DNA of 64,000 nt, taken from NCBI RefSeq assembly GCF_003248355.1, contig NZ_QKWY01000001.1, positions 3,306,001 through 3,370,000 on the forward strand, written 5' to 3'. Positions 1 through 9,058 of the stretch are shown here, in pieces. Both the position numbers and the translations under genes were made by a program. Numbering within the stretch: position 1 is the first letter of the stretch; every line of letters begins with the position of its first letter. This DNA comes from Streptomyces sp. AC1-42W. GTDB taxonomy: Bacteria; Actinomycetota; Actinomycetes; Streptomycetales; Streptomycetaceae. The notes under the pieces are model-generated. The model was not told where the DNA came from and ran no database searches. It saw only the letters and a program-made list of their open reading frames with translations.

Positions 1-418
1 GTCCCGGGCAGGGTGCGGCACAAACCAGCCTGGCGTCGACCAGGAGGTCGAGCAGTGCCTGGTCTGTGTCCAGCTCGGTCAGGGTGAAGCTGCCGGTCCG
101 GCCCGACACGGCACGCCATAGGGCTTCCTGGCCGGGCCCCAGGGTGATCAGCCGGTCGGCCGTTCGCAACCGGACTCCGTCCGAGTGTAGGACCCCCTCC
201 GGATGGGCGTGGAACCGCACAGCCCGGTCCTCGCCGATCACCGACGACACCGGACGGGCGGGTAGCGGGTCGAACTGATCCAGCCGCGCAGCGACCACCC
301 GGGTCGTGACCGTCTCCGGGGGCAGCTTGGCGATCATGTCGGCGATTTCTCCCGTCGCATCGGCCACCGTGGCCTCGGTGCGCGTACCGTCCCGGAACGC
401 GCCCGGGGGTAGTTCCCG

Positions 419-426
419 GGCTAGCC
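419..426. repeat. Target-site duplication, left copy
   Basis: GGCTAGCC, identical to the copy at 1866-1873. It sits inside a palindromic GGGCTAGCCC in the cupin gene. Confidence 0.9.
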
Positions 427-1865
427 CCAATGCCGGTGACTTTGGCGTCCATGGGTCGTTGGTTGTGGTGTGGCGAGGGTGGGGCAGGTCAAGTTGCCTG
501 CGGGTGAGCGTTTGTCGGATCGGATCGCGATCGGGGTGTTGACGCGTGCGTTTCCGCCGCAGTTGGTCGACGAGGTGATCGCCGGGACCGGGCGGGCCGA
601 GCAGCGCAGTCGGCTGCTGCCCGCCCGGGTGGTTGTGTACTTCGTGTTGGCGATGTGTCTGTTCTTCGGCCAGCCCTATGAAGAGGTTGCGCGACTGCTG
701 GGCGAGGGGCTGGAGGGCGGGCGGCGGTCGTGGCGTGTGCCGACGACCGCCGCGATCGGGCGGGCGCGCCGGCGTTTGGGTGTCGAGCCGCTGAAGGAGC
801 TGTTCGCGCGGGTGTGCCGTCCGGTGGCCGTGCCGGAGACGGCCGGCGCCTGGTATCGGCGGTGGCGTCTGATGGCCGTGGACGGCACCACCTTGGACCT
901 GGCGGACACCGCGGCGAACGACGACTTCTTCGGCCGTCCGGGTTCGGGTCGCGGGGTGGGTGCGTTCCCGCAGGCCAGGGTGGTGGCGCTGGCCGAGTGC
1001 GGCACCCACGCGGTGTTCGGCACAGCCGTGGGGCCGTTGTCGGCGAGCGAGCAGGCGCTGTCGCGGCAGCTGTTCACCCAGCTCGGAGAAGAGATGCTGC
1101 TGCTGGCCGACCGGGGCTTTTACGGATTCGAGCTGTGGCAGGCCGCCCGGGCCAGTGGCGCCGACCTGCTGTGGCGGATGCGCAAGAGCGCGGCCCTGCC
1201 CGTCGTGCAGGTCCTCGCCGACGGCTCCTACCTCAGCACCGTTCATGCCGAACGGGACCGCAGGAGCCGCCGCAACCCCGTGACGGTCCGCGTGATCGAG
1301 TACACCCTCGCACGCAGCGGCGACACCACCGTCTACCGCCTGCTGACCACCCTGCTCGACCCCGAGCAGGCACCCGCCCGGGACCTCGCCGCGCTCTACG
1401 CCCAGCGCTGGGAGATCGAGACCACGCTGGACGAGATCAAAACCCACCAGAGAGGCCCGAAGCTCGTCCTGCGCTCGAAGTACCCGTGGGGCGTGGAACA
1501 GGAGATCTACGGCTTCCTCCTCGTCCATCACGCCATCCGGCAGCTGATGCACCAGGCCGCCCTCGACCACGGTCTCGACCCGGACCGCGTGTCGTTCACC
1601 CGGTCCCTGCGAATCGTGCGCCGCCAGGTCCCGGCCCAGGCGGCGTTTTCCCCCCGGCAGACTCGCACGGGCACTGACCCGCACCCTGGCTGAGATCACC
1701 GAACGACTCCTGCCCGCCCGCCGCCACCGGACCTGCCCCCGCGTGATCAAACGCAAGATGTCCAACTGGCCCCTCAAGCGGGCCGAACACCGCAACTGGC
1801 CACCACCAGCCCCAGCGACCATCACCACCGTCCCACCAGCAACAACCTAAAGTCACCGGCATTGG
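427..1865 (+). mobile_element. IS4-family insertion sequence, complete ends, 1439 bp
   Basis: The ends are perfect 17-bp inverted repeats beginning CCAATGCCGGTGACTTT (427-443 and 1849-1865), flanked by the 8-bp direct repeat GGCTAGCC. It carries a single transposase gene that fills the element, whose stop codon lies at the right inverted repeat. The intact duplication indicates that the element arrived by transposition at this spot. Confidence 0.92.
470..1850 (+). pseudogene. IS4-family transposase, frameshifted near its 3' end
   Basis: GTG 470 opens a frame of 407 codons with an IS4-type N-terminal domain and a DDE core. The first Asp is in MAVDGTTL and the second in LLLADRGFYG. The IS4 signature Y-2-R-3-E-6-K is complete in YAQRWEIETTLDEIK. 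At 1646-1655, in the run TTTTCCCCCC, the frame shifts: the zero frame stops at 1693. The frame one base on continues with TRTLAEITERLLPARR to a TAA at 1848-1850, which matches the expected C-terminus. This is either an inactivating one-base insertion or a +1 slippery site (CCC-C); inactivation is the simpler reading. Confidence 0.85.
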
Positions 1866-1873
1866 GGCTAGCC
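1866..1873. repeat. Target-site duplication, right copy
   Basis: GGCTAGCC, the partner of 419-426, directly abutting the right inverted repeat of the IS. Confidence 0.9.
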
Positions 1874-2562
1874 CGGGATCACGCAGAACCTCGGCCAGCA
1901 GGGCGCGCAGCACGGCATCCAGCTTCGTGGCCCAGACGGTGAAGGTCAGGTGCAGGCTTGGCTCCGAGCCGCTGCTCCCGCTGTGCCACCACCCCCGAGG
2001 TATCCAGAGCACGTCACCCTCCGCCAGGACCACCTCCAAGTCGGCCGGATCCTTCGCCGGGTCGTGGTCCGGCGCCCACAGTCGCCACGACTTGCTGCCC
2101 GACACCTGGGTCAGCCAGGCGTGGTAGGGGTCGTGGTGGGCGCCGAAGCCCTGCTCCGCGCGAGGTGTCAGGTAGGCGTTGACGAACACCGGATGCCCGA
2201 TGTCGGCCGCCAGGCGCCGGCAGGTGTCCGCCAACGGTGGCCAGAACCGCTGCAACCCCTGGAGTACGAGCGTCGCCCCGTCGGCCAGCTCAGCGCCGAT
2301 CCGGACCGGGTCGGCCAGCCCCTGGACGGCCTGCGACGTGTGCCGTTCCGGCCGGGGCACCCGCTCCGCCGGTACCAACTGGTGGTTACGGGCCATCCGG
2401 AACGCCGGAGCCTGCAGTCCCTGGTCGTTGAGGATCGTGTCCAGCGCCGACCAGGTCATTGTGGTCCGCAACTCGGAGGCACTGCCCACCCGGTGGTAGG
2501 GCGTGGCGGGCCAATCGTCGGTGAACCAGGCCGGGTCGCCGAGCGCGTCAAGGACGCTCATG

Positions 2563-3237
2563 TCAGTTCTCCTCTCCGAGTACGGTGCGTACCGCTTCGA
2601 GCGCGTCGAGCCGCTTGCGGTCCCAGGTGTCCCGGCGATCATCGGCCAGTTCCGGTTCGAGGACCTCGACTACGGCGGCTGGCAGCCGATCTTTCCACCG
2701 CCGGAGCAGGAGGGAAGGCCGCCGGTCCCGGAAGTGCAGGCCGTGAGCCGCGCGGAGGGCGCTTCGGGCGTCTTCGGCGGACAGCTCCGTTCGGCTCAGC
2801 AACCAGCGGACGTTCGCCAACGGCACGGTCACGGGGGAGTAATCCTCCGGGTCGTACAGGAGGGCCACGTCTCCGTCGGACTCGATGGCGCCGGACAGGT
2901 ACTGCTCGTACACCCAGCCGCTGCCCGTCATGCCCAGAGTCCGGCACTCGACGGCCCGGAGCGCGCCCATCGACGAGGCGCCCGCGAGGGGCTGCCCGGA
3001 GACCAGCACCGAGCGGATCTCGGTGATGCTCACCGCGAGGTTCTGGCCGAACTCGCCGTCCAGGATCAGCACCCGGTCGGTGCCGCCGGCGTCGACCACC
3101 TCGACCAGGTCGAGGCGGCGCACCGGGGGCCGCACGTCCAGGTCGTGCCCTGTCCTCGTGGCGAGTGCCCGCAGATCGACCAGGTCGGCGGGGCGCAGGG
3201 AGGGGCCGGTGAACAGGATCACGCTGGTGCGGGTCAT
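2563..3237 (-). CDS. TfuA-family protein (YcaO partner)
   Basis: 224 residues, the usual size for TfuA proteins. The family core is visible: FTGPSL near residue 9, then SSMGALRAVE and GMTGSGWVYEQY, a DGDVALL acidic stretch and PLANVRW. TfuA proteins assist YcaO enzymes in thioamide formation, for example in thioamitide RiPPs and on methyl-coenzyme M reductase, possibly by delivering sulfur. ATG 3237 overlaps the YcaO stop by 4 bases (ATGA), and the cupin starts one base after this stop, so the three were made in fixed ratio. The sequence itself looks intact, but the operon has lost its front end. Confidence 0.88.
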   Translation of the reverse strand: MTRTSVILFTGPSLRPADLVDLRALATRTGHDLDVRPPVRRLDLVEVVDAGGTDRVLILDGEFGQNLAVSITEIRSVLVSGQPLAGASSMGALRAVECRTLGMTGSGWVYEQYLSGAIESDGDVALLYDPEDYSPVTVPLANVRWLLSRTELSAEDARSALRAAHGLHFRDRRPSLLLRRWKDRLPAAVVEVLEPELADDRRDTWDRKRLDALEAVRTVLGEEN

Positions 3238-4517
3238 CGCGGGGACCTCGCCAAGCCGGTCCTGACCATCGCGGCGTGCAGTCTGGTGCCGAGCCGGGCC
3301 GGGTCGTTGTGGTGGTTCTCGATGCCGGGCACGATGACTTGGGTCACGGAGAACGGCAGGTCGGGCGGTGCGAGTTCGGTGGCGAACACGAGGTCCAATC
3401 CGGCCGTCCCGAGTCCGTCGAGAACCAGTCGGAGGTCTCCCTCCACCCTGCCGGTGGTGTTGTGCGGCAGCTCGCCGAAGTTCAGCTCGGAGCGGCCGGC
3501 GCTCCAGGCGTGCAGCATCTTGCGCATCGCTTCGTAGGAGGCGTGTCGGCGGTGTACCTGGCCGTTGAGGTCCTCGCGAGCTCCCGAGATCACGTTCAGT
3601 CGGGACTGCGCGGCTTCGGTGAGTGCTCGGCTGAGCGCTACGGTGGGGTCGGGATGACAGCCGGCGCCGCCGTTGATCAGGAGGCCGTCCTCCGAGTGCG
3701 TGTCGTCGGTCGTGACGAAGACGGTCGGTATGCCGATCTCGTTGACGTAGGCGAAGACCTGTACCTGAATTCCGGCCTCTTCGAACCGGGCGACGAGTTC
3801 CTGCGCCTCGGCCGGCAACGTGCCCGAACTGATCCGGTGGCCGCCCCGCAGCGTCTCGCCGAACGCGGTGCAGTCGTGCTCGACAAGTTCCAGCAGGCCG
3901 TGCAGCAGTGCCTCGCGCGGGCTGTTGCCCGAGGCCAGGCCGATGGTGTTCGAGGAGAACATCCCGTACTCGTCCGGAAACGGGGTGAACACCGCCAGCG
4001 CGGGGATGAGTACCTCGGTGTCGGAGCGCAACTCGCGCGCCGGCCACCAGGACAGCGGCTGCCGCTCGGTCCAGCGGTGGCCCCGCCGGAGGATCAGCCG
4101 CCGGGGGTCGAGCGTCGGCCGGCCGGCCGCGACGAGTTCGGCGTAGCTCGCGCGGAGCGGCGGTTCGGCGGCCCGGGGCTCGCACCAGGTGCGTTCGATC
4201 GCCTCCATCATCGCCGAGACCCGTGCGGCCGTCGCGGTCGTGCCCTTGCCACTGGTGACCGTGTTGAGGCCGGGTGCGGCGTAGGGACGGCAACTGTTGA
4301 ACACCGGGATGCCGAGCACGTCCAGGTCGGTCACGTCGGCGATCCGGGTGATGCCGCATCGGTCGAGTACCGCGCCGGCCAGTTCCGCGGTCGCCTCCAG
4401 GGTGCGGATCCGCAGCGAAGTGCCGCCCGCGGTGGTCGCGTCGGACGGGGTCGTCGGGAGCCAGTGCTCGCGGCCGAGGCTGATCCGCGGGGTGAGCGCG
4501 GTCGTGGTGGTCGTCAT
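3234..4517 (-). CDS. YcaO-domain cyclodehydratase/thioamidase
   Basis: 427 residues. YcaO enzymes phosphorylate a peptide-bond oxygen with ATP so that a nucleophile (Cys/Ser side chain or sulfide) can attack. The nucleotide-binding motifs are present: SGKG at 89-92, SAMMEAIER around 101-109, GLASGNSPREALLHGLLELVEHD region at 193-215 (Glu 202, 210, 213) and LTEAAQSR with Glu 301 and Arg 306. It ends LARSPR and lacks the Pro-rich C-terminus (PxPxP) of azoline-forming YcaOs. With TfuA next door, this fits thioamidation better than azoline formation. The ATG overlaps the peptidase stop (ATGA). The substrate peptide is not in the window. Confidence 0.9.
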   Translation of the reverse strand: MTTTTTALTPRISLGREHWLPTTPSDATTAGGTSLRIRTLEATAELAGAVLDRCGITRIADVTDLDVLGIPVFNSCRPYAAPGLNTVTSGKGTTATAARVSAMMEAIERTWCEPRAAEPPLRASYAELVAAGRPTLDPRRLILRRGHRWTERQPLSWWPARELRSDTEVLIPALAVFTPFPDEYGMFSSNTIGLASGNSPREALLHGLLELVEHDCTAFGETLRGGHRISSGTLPAEAQELVARFEEAGIQVQVFAYVNEIGIPTVFVTTDDTHSEDGLLINGGAGCHPDPTVALSRALTEAAQSRLNVISGAREDLNGQVHRRHASYEAMRKMLHAWSAGRSELNFGELPHNTTGRVEGDLRLVLDGLGTAGLDLVFATELAPPDLPFSVTQVIVPGIENHHNDPARLGTRLHAAMVRTGLARSPR

Positions 4518-5512
4518 GCCGCGAGCACCTCCGCGCAGGCCGCGCGGACCCAGTCGTACCAGGCGGTCACGTTGGCCGCACGCTCGATGCTGTGACCTTC
4601 GTCGGGAAGCAGCATGAGCCGTGCGTCGACCTTCCTGGTGTCCAGTGCCCGGTACATGGCCCGGGCCTCGCCGACCGGGACGTGCTGGTCCGCGCAGCCG
4701 TGCGAGAGCAGCACGGTGACTCCCGGATCGATGCCGTCCAGTGCCAGGCTCTCCCTGCGGTATGCCTCGGACTCCTCGACCGGCCCGTACTCCCGAAGCC
4801 AGTGCCAGTGCAGATCGCTGGCCCGGGCCACGGCGGCGAAGTCCGACCAGCCGGCGTGACTGGCGACGAGTCGGATCTCGGGCAACCGGGTGGCCAAGGC
4901 CAGGGCGAGGTAACCGCCGAAGCTGCCGCCCATCGCGGCGACGCGCCGTGCATCCAGGTCGGGCCGCCGGAGCGCCGCGCGGACCTGTTCGGCGGCGACC
5001 GAGGCCACCTCCGAACTCCACCGGCCCCAGCCCCGTTCGACCGTCTCCTGTCCGTACCCCATGGACAGGGGAGGATCAGGCATCAGCACAGCATGGCCCT
5101 CCGCGACGAACGGCCACGGATTCCACCGCCACGACCAGTCGATCCAGCTCAACAAGGAGCCGCCATGGCACCAGACGAGTACCGGCAGCGGCTCGGCCAG
5201 TTCGTCGGCAGGCAGGCACAGCCAGCTGTGCCACGTCGTGCCGTCCTCAGCGCGATGGCTGATTCGTTCCATGCGTCCGGTCGGCCGGGCGGCGGCCGCC
5301 GGGGTCAGCAGGGTACGCGCGGGGGGTCCGGCCAGGTCCACGGCGACCACTTCGGGGGGCAGGTCCACTCGGGACTGTACGACCAATGCCTCGGCCGCCG
5401 TGACGGTGACGGACCCCACGGATCCTGACAGCTCGACCGGCTCGGGACGGTCGCCTTCCGGCTCCACCGTGTACAGACGCCGTCGGCCGTGGTCCTCGCC
5501 GACGCAGAGCGG
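4514..5512 (-). pseudogene. S9 (prolyl-oligopeptidase-type) peptidase, 5' end deleted
   Basis: Only the last part of the N-terminal propeller (from about VGEDHGRRRLYTV) and the complete alpha/beta-hydrolase domain remain. The catalytic triad is visible: Ser in GGSFGGYLAL, Asp in SHGCADQHVP and His in DEGHSIER, with the oxyanion motif CHGGS. Full-length S9 enzymes carry a further 250-300 residues of propeller. Upstream of about 5512 the sequence turns into antisense of a luciferase-like gene, so the start and promoter are gone. S9 enzymes act as leader proteases in class III lanthipeptide pathways (FlaP type); a similar role here is inference. The stop overlaps the YcaO start. Confidence 0.82.
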
Positions 5513-5936
5513 AAACGGTGACCGGGTACTGAGACTGGCCGCCAGGCACGCCGACACCGTGTCATTCGCCGGCACCGGATTCGACCCGCAGGGTCGGGGG
5601 ATGCAGTTCCTCACCGATCGGCAGATGGACGACTGGGTGGCATTGGTCGATGCGGAACTACGCGCATCCGACCGGGACACCGTGCATCGAAACATCATCG
5701 TGCTGCGCACTCAGGTGACGGATGACCGCGCGGCCGCTCGGGAGGACTACTCCCGGTTCCTGCGGGGCACGCTGAGCCCCGAACAGGTCGGTGAACTACC
5801 CGCCGTGCTGATCGGGAGTCCGGAACAGCTCGCCGATCAACTCATCGCCCGTCGGGCACGGTTCGGGTTCGACTACGTCACCGTGCAGGAGTCGGCGCTC
5901 GACACCTTCGCCAAGGTGATAGCGCTGCTCCGTTGA
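5513..5936 (+). pseudogene. Luciferase-like (LLM class) monooxygenase, 3' fragment
   Basis: About 140 codons remain, from roughly GNGDRVLRLAARHAD, a segment found near the middle of F420/flavin-dependent LLM oxidoreductases, to the TGA at 5934-5936. The segment SPEQLADQLIARR followed by GFDYVTVQE is the typical family C-terminus. The N-terminal half of the barrel is missing and there is no usable start. It lies head-to-head with the truncated peptidase, both lacking 5' ends, so one deletion probably removed both starts and the shared promoter region. Confidence 0.78.
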
Positions 5937-5972
5937 CGCGGGCCCGGAGTCGACGAGGGAGGCCGTGACGGC

Positions 5973-6016
5973 GCAGCGGACGTGCGCTGCGGATCCTCGC
6001 CACGCACGTCCGCTGC
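5973..6016 (+). terminator. Strong stem-loop after the LLM fragment
   Basis: A perfect 14-bp stem, GCAGCGGACGTGCG at 5973-5986 pairing with 6003-6016, around a 16-base loop. It is 37 bases after the LLM stop codon. No T-run follows, which is usual in streptomycetes. Confidence 0.75.
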
Positions 6017-6026
6017 CGGTGGACCT

Positions 6027-6061
6027 CACCTGACCGGCCTGCGGGGCAGGACGGTCAGGTG
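6027..6061 (-). terminator. Second stem-loop, facing the recombinase operon
   Basis: A perfect 10-bp stem, CACCTGACCG (6027-6036) with 6052-6061; the loop has its own CCTGC/GCAGG pairing. It lies 58 bases past the leftward recombinase-like gene and back-to-back with the previous hairpin. The two likely insulate convergent transcripts. Confidence 0.65.
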
Positions 6062-6118
6062 TACGCGACTTCTGAATCCTAGGCCCACGGTGTACGGGTT
6101 GGTGGCCGTTGCTCGCCA

Positions 6119-7608
6119 TCATCGGGGTAGTTTCGCTGTGCGTTCCGGGTGGGCCGCGGTGATGTACCGCATGGCGGTGTGCGAGGAGATACCGAACAGG
6201 CGCATCAGGTGGAGCGGGCCGTCGACCTCGAATGCCTCATCGCGGATTCGGTCTTGCCGCAGTGTCGGCATCGTGAGCCCGGTGGGCCGGAAGATGTTGG
6301 TGAACGTGGTGCCGATGGGCGAGTGGGTGGTGTCTACTGCAGTCCAGCGGTTGATCAGCAGATGCGGGTTGGTGGTCACCGGCCAGCGGCCGTGACGTTC
6401 ACGGAGCCACGCGGAGGCGCAACGGTAGGTGAGTTCGTCCAGGTAGATGATGTGGCGTTTGCCGGGGCGCCGGACGATGAGGCGCTCATGGGACAGGTCG
6501 AGGTCGGTGAGTAGCAGGTGGCGCATGTCGGTGCCGCTGAGCGCGTGGACGCAGACCAGCACCATCACGAAGCGTTGGAAGTCGTTCTGCGCGTGGCTGA
6601 GGATGCCGGCCAGCCGGTCTGAGGGCACGGAAGGCGGGGGCTTGTTGATCCCTGCGAAGACGAGGCCGCGGGTTGGATCGCGGAAGATCACGCCCTCCTG
6701 CCGAAGGGCCCGGAAGACGTTTCGAAGGACGATGTGGATCGAGCGGGCCGGCGTCCCCTTACGGGTGGCGATGGCCCGCTTGATGTCGTCCTGAGTGATC
6801 TCGCGCAGGCTCTCGATGCCGTCCGCGAGCCACCTGTTGAGGATCGGGCTGAGGACATGCCAGTAGCGGGCGATGCTCCGATAGGTGCGGCCGGTGTGTT
6901 TCCACTTGCCCTCGCCGCGCACGGCCTTGATCCAGACTGAGAGTTCCTGTGCGATCGTCGCGGGCAGCACGGCGAGCTCGGCCTCCAAGCGCTTCTGCTG
7001 TGCATCCCGGCGAAACTCGGTATCCGGGATCAGCAAGCCGCGGGTTTCCAGGAACTGTGTGACCCGCCGCCCGCTGAACTGCAGGGGACGGTTGTCGACC
7101 AGGGCCCGGATGTCGGACTCCAGCAGCGGGGCGTCGGCCCCGAGCCAGGACACCAAGACGGTCAGGGTGCGCCGGGTGTTGGTGGCAACGAACTTGGACC
7201 GCATCTCCCGTTTCATTACGCTGTCGAGGTCGGCGAGCAGCAGTTGGGCCGAGTCCGTGGGCGTCGGCAGATCCTGCCGTTCCAGCTCGACCACCGAGCT
7301 CCAGTCTCGCCGCAGCTCGAACAGCCTCTCCTGCCCAGGGCTCATCAGGTGCTCGGAGACAGGCCGGCGTGAAGCAGGCGGGAGCAACTGCGAGTGACGC
7401 AGGCTTGTAGGTGCTGGGACCGGTGCACCGAGCCACAACTGCGTCCCGCACCGGGTGATGTCCCCTGGACCGTGGATGGCTACGTGCCATCGGCATCCGC
7501 GACAGTGTCCGTCGGCGAGCGGCAGGCCGACGCGGCGGCAGCGGTCGCACGCTCCCGTGGAAGCAGTGCTGTTTCCTCTCGTCCGGGCGAAGGATGAGCA
7601 GCTCGCAG
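6119..7608 (-). pseudogene. Recombinase-like protein (integrase fold), C-terminal part of a frameshifted gene
   Basis: The open part reads from about 7606 to the stop at 6119. Zinc-ribbon cysteines (CDRCRR, CRGCRW) come first, then an integrase-like core with SAM-like and catalytic-fold segments, ending DPLHLMRLFGISSHTAMRYITAAHPE. Actinobacterial relatives with this ending are the third gene of recombinase operons and lack a normal catalytic Tyr. The frame has no ATG or GTG downstream of a TAG at about 7609; only TTG 7438 is available, which would cut off the ribbons. The upstream zinc-ribbon gene runs into this one in another frame, so a frameshift near 7610-7635 is likely. Confidence 0.65.
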
Positions 7609-7631
7609 GTGGCCTCTATCTTCGCTGCGAA

Positions 7632-8468
7632 TCAAGAGCCGCACTGCTTGCAGGACCTCGGTGTCATCGCCCGGGGCGCCCAGACGCGGCGCGTGGTCCG
7701 TGACGTCCGTGGGCGCTGGGGGCGCTCGGGTTCGCGCGGCTCTGGCAGGAGCCTGAGCATCTCCGCCCGCAGAAGGATCGCCCGGACGGACCGGCCGTAG
7801 TTGGGGATGTCGTCAAGCACCAGCTCATCGACGAGGTCGTCGCCGTCGGCGTCGCGCACGGCGAGCGCGAGGCGCAGCATCTCGTGCAGCTTGCGCTGCA
7901 TGGGTTTGCTGATGCCGGTGTCCGCTGCGAACGCAGCGGTGTGCTCGACGACCTCGCCGTAGCCGGCAAGCGGCCTCTGCAGAATGCGACGGCAGACATC
8001 GATGGACAGCATCCGGCGGACCGGGAAGAGCGGTAGCTGCCCCGGGGCAGCGGGCGGGAGGACCGCCGGGTCGTCCCGCGTCGGGGCCGCGGCCGCGCGT
8101 ATGTGCTCCACCCAGTGGAGCCGCTCGCGCTGGTCGACGCCAGTGCGGCCGCTGCGCCTGTCGTACTTCTTCAGGGGTTGGGCGTAGGTGGGGGCGAGGC
8201 CGTAGTAGAGGAACATCAGCTGGCGGCTTCGCGGGCCGGCGCCGTCCGGGTCAGTGACCCACGCGGCGTCGGCGTCGAGCCGAACAGCGTGCAGGCATGC
8301 CCGGCACAGACGGTCGGAGTTAAGGTATCCCGTGTGACGGCAGCGCAGACATACGCCCTGCTCAGGATGTTCTTCCGCCATTCCGCGCACCCCTGGCACA
8401 CAGTCAGGCCGAGCGCCCCCCCAGCCCCTACAGTCTGGGCACTGAGCGGGATGAGAGCTTGCCCGCAT
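7632..8468 (-). pseudogene. Zinc-ribbon protein, probable N-terminal part of the split recombinase-like gene
   Basis: 278 codons from ATG 8468 to a TGA at 7632. Paired cysteines (CPDC, CLRCRH, CRACLH) open the protein. A QLMFLYYGL motif and a helical middle follow, as in the N-terminal halves of actinobacterial recombinase-like proteins. It ends abruptly in SCKQCGS, half of another zinc ribbon; the matching second half continues in the neighbouring frame downstream. It starts three bases after the HTH gene stop, so it belongs to the same operon. A genuine separate short protein is possible but less likely. Confidence 0.6.
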
Positions 8469-8471
8469 CTG

Positions 8472-8810
8472 TCAGTTCGGCGGCAGTGTGCGACGGCTGC
8501 CCTGTCGACGAGGCGTCGGCCGTACAGGACCCCCGTCGGAGCCTTCGGCTCCGACGGCCTTCGGCAGGGCTTCGCTCTCTCCCGCAGCGGCCTCCAGGGG
8601 CTCGGCCTGGAGCAGATCACCCACCGTGCAGTTCAGCACCGTACAGATCTTGTCCAGATCGTCGAGCCGCACCGTGACCGGTGTGCCGCTCCACATCGCG
8701 GCGACCTTGCTCAGCGATGGCGTGAATCCGACCGTCTTGAACGCCTCCAGCAACTCGGTGGGACGCCACAGGTCCCGCTGAGCGGCCACCATCCTCAGAT
8801 TCCACTTCAC
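8472..8810 (-). CDS. Small XRE-like helix-turn-helix protein
   Basis: 112 residues from GTG 8810, which overlaps the recombinase stop (GTGA). Residues about 5-65 (MVAAQRDLWRPTELL and DLDKICTVLNCTVGDLLQ) are a Cro/CI-type DNA-binding domain of the kind paired with YozG-like regulators; the tail is Gly/Pro-rich. It is the middle gene of a recombinase-HTH-recombinase-like operon. It probably binds element DNA or controls the operon. With the first gene destroyed, it is likely a relic. Confidence 0.7.
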   Translation of the reverse strand: MKWNLRMVAAQRDLWRPTELLEAFKTVGFTPSLSKVAAMWSGTPVTVRLDDLDKICTVLNCTVGDLLQAEPLEAAAGESEALPKAVGAEGSDGGPVRPTPRRQGSRRTLPPN

Positions 8811-9058
8811 CGTAGGTTCCCCTTGTCCATCACCAGGCGCTGGGCCGCCCGCGAGCTCGCTGCCACATTGGCATGCTCGGGGTCGGCCTGTGCAGTCGCC
8901 ATGTACCGAAGAGTCGTGGTGGCCCAGTGGTGGCCCAAAACGCGCTGGACCTCCCACAGCGTCATGCCGCGCTCATAGTTGTGGGTCGCGCAGGCGTGAC
9001 GGAGAAGGTGTGGGAAGAGGTTGGTGACCGGCCCGGTCAGGTAGCTCGCGGCCGCCGC
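8807..9058 (-). pseudogene. Tyrosine recombinase, C-terminal fragment
   Basis: About 80 residues of the catalytic end remain: HLLRHACATHNYE supplies the HxxR box, VQRVLGHHWATTT the second His, and LRYM the nucleophilic Tyr. Everything upstream of about 9058, including the first catalytic Arg and the N-terminal DNA-binding domain, is replaced by an IS5-type transposase remnant on the other strand. It was the first gene of the leftward operon with the HTH and zinc-ribbon genes. Confidence 0.85.

Larger units (their letters stand above)
1..2561 (-). pseudogene. JmjC-like cupin oxygenase, split by an IS4-family element
   Basis: The N-terminal part runs from ATG 2561 to 1866 (about 232 residues); the rest resumes at 418 and stays open to base 1, so the true 3' end is outside the window. 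It looks like an Fe(II)/2-oxoglutarate cupin of the ribosomal-oxygenase type. The FWPPL motif lies near residue 108, the HxD iron pair is in GAHHDPYHAW (about 142-144), and the distal His is in RGWWHSG (about 193). The part left of the insertion reads like the C-terminal winged-helix segment of such proteins. Removing the IS and one 8-bp duplication restores one frame across the joint (DPGLA-RELPPG). ATG 2561 lies one base after the TfuA stop, so it was translationally coupled. A role in hydroxylating a RiPP product is inferred from context. Confidence 0.85.

Noticed and set aside
6050-6110. tRNA-like TTCTGAATCCTAGGCC segment
   Set aside because: No matching acceptor, D or anticodon stems could be drawn; not a tRNA or a clear tRNA-end attachment site.
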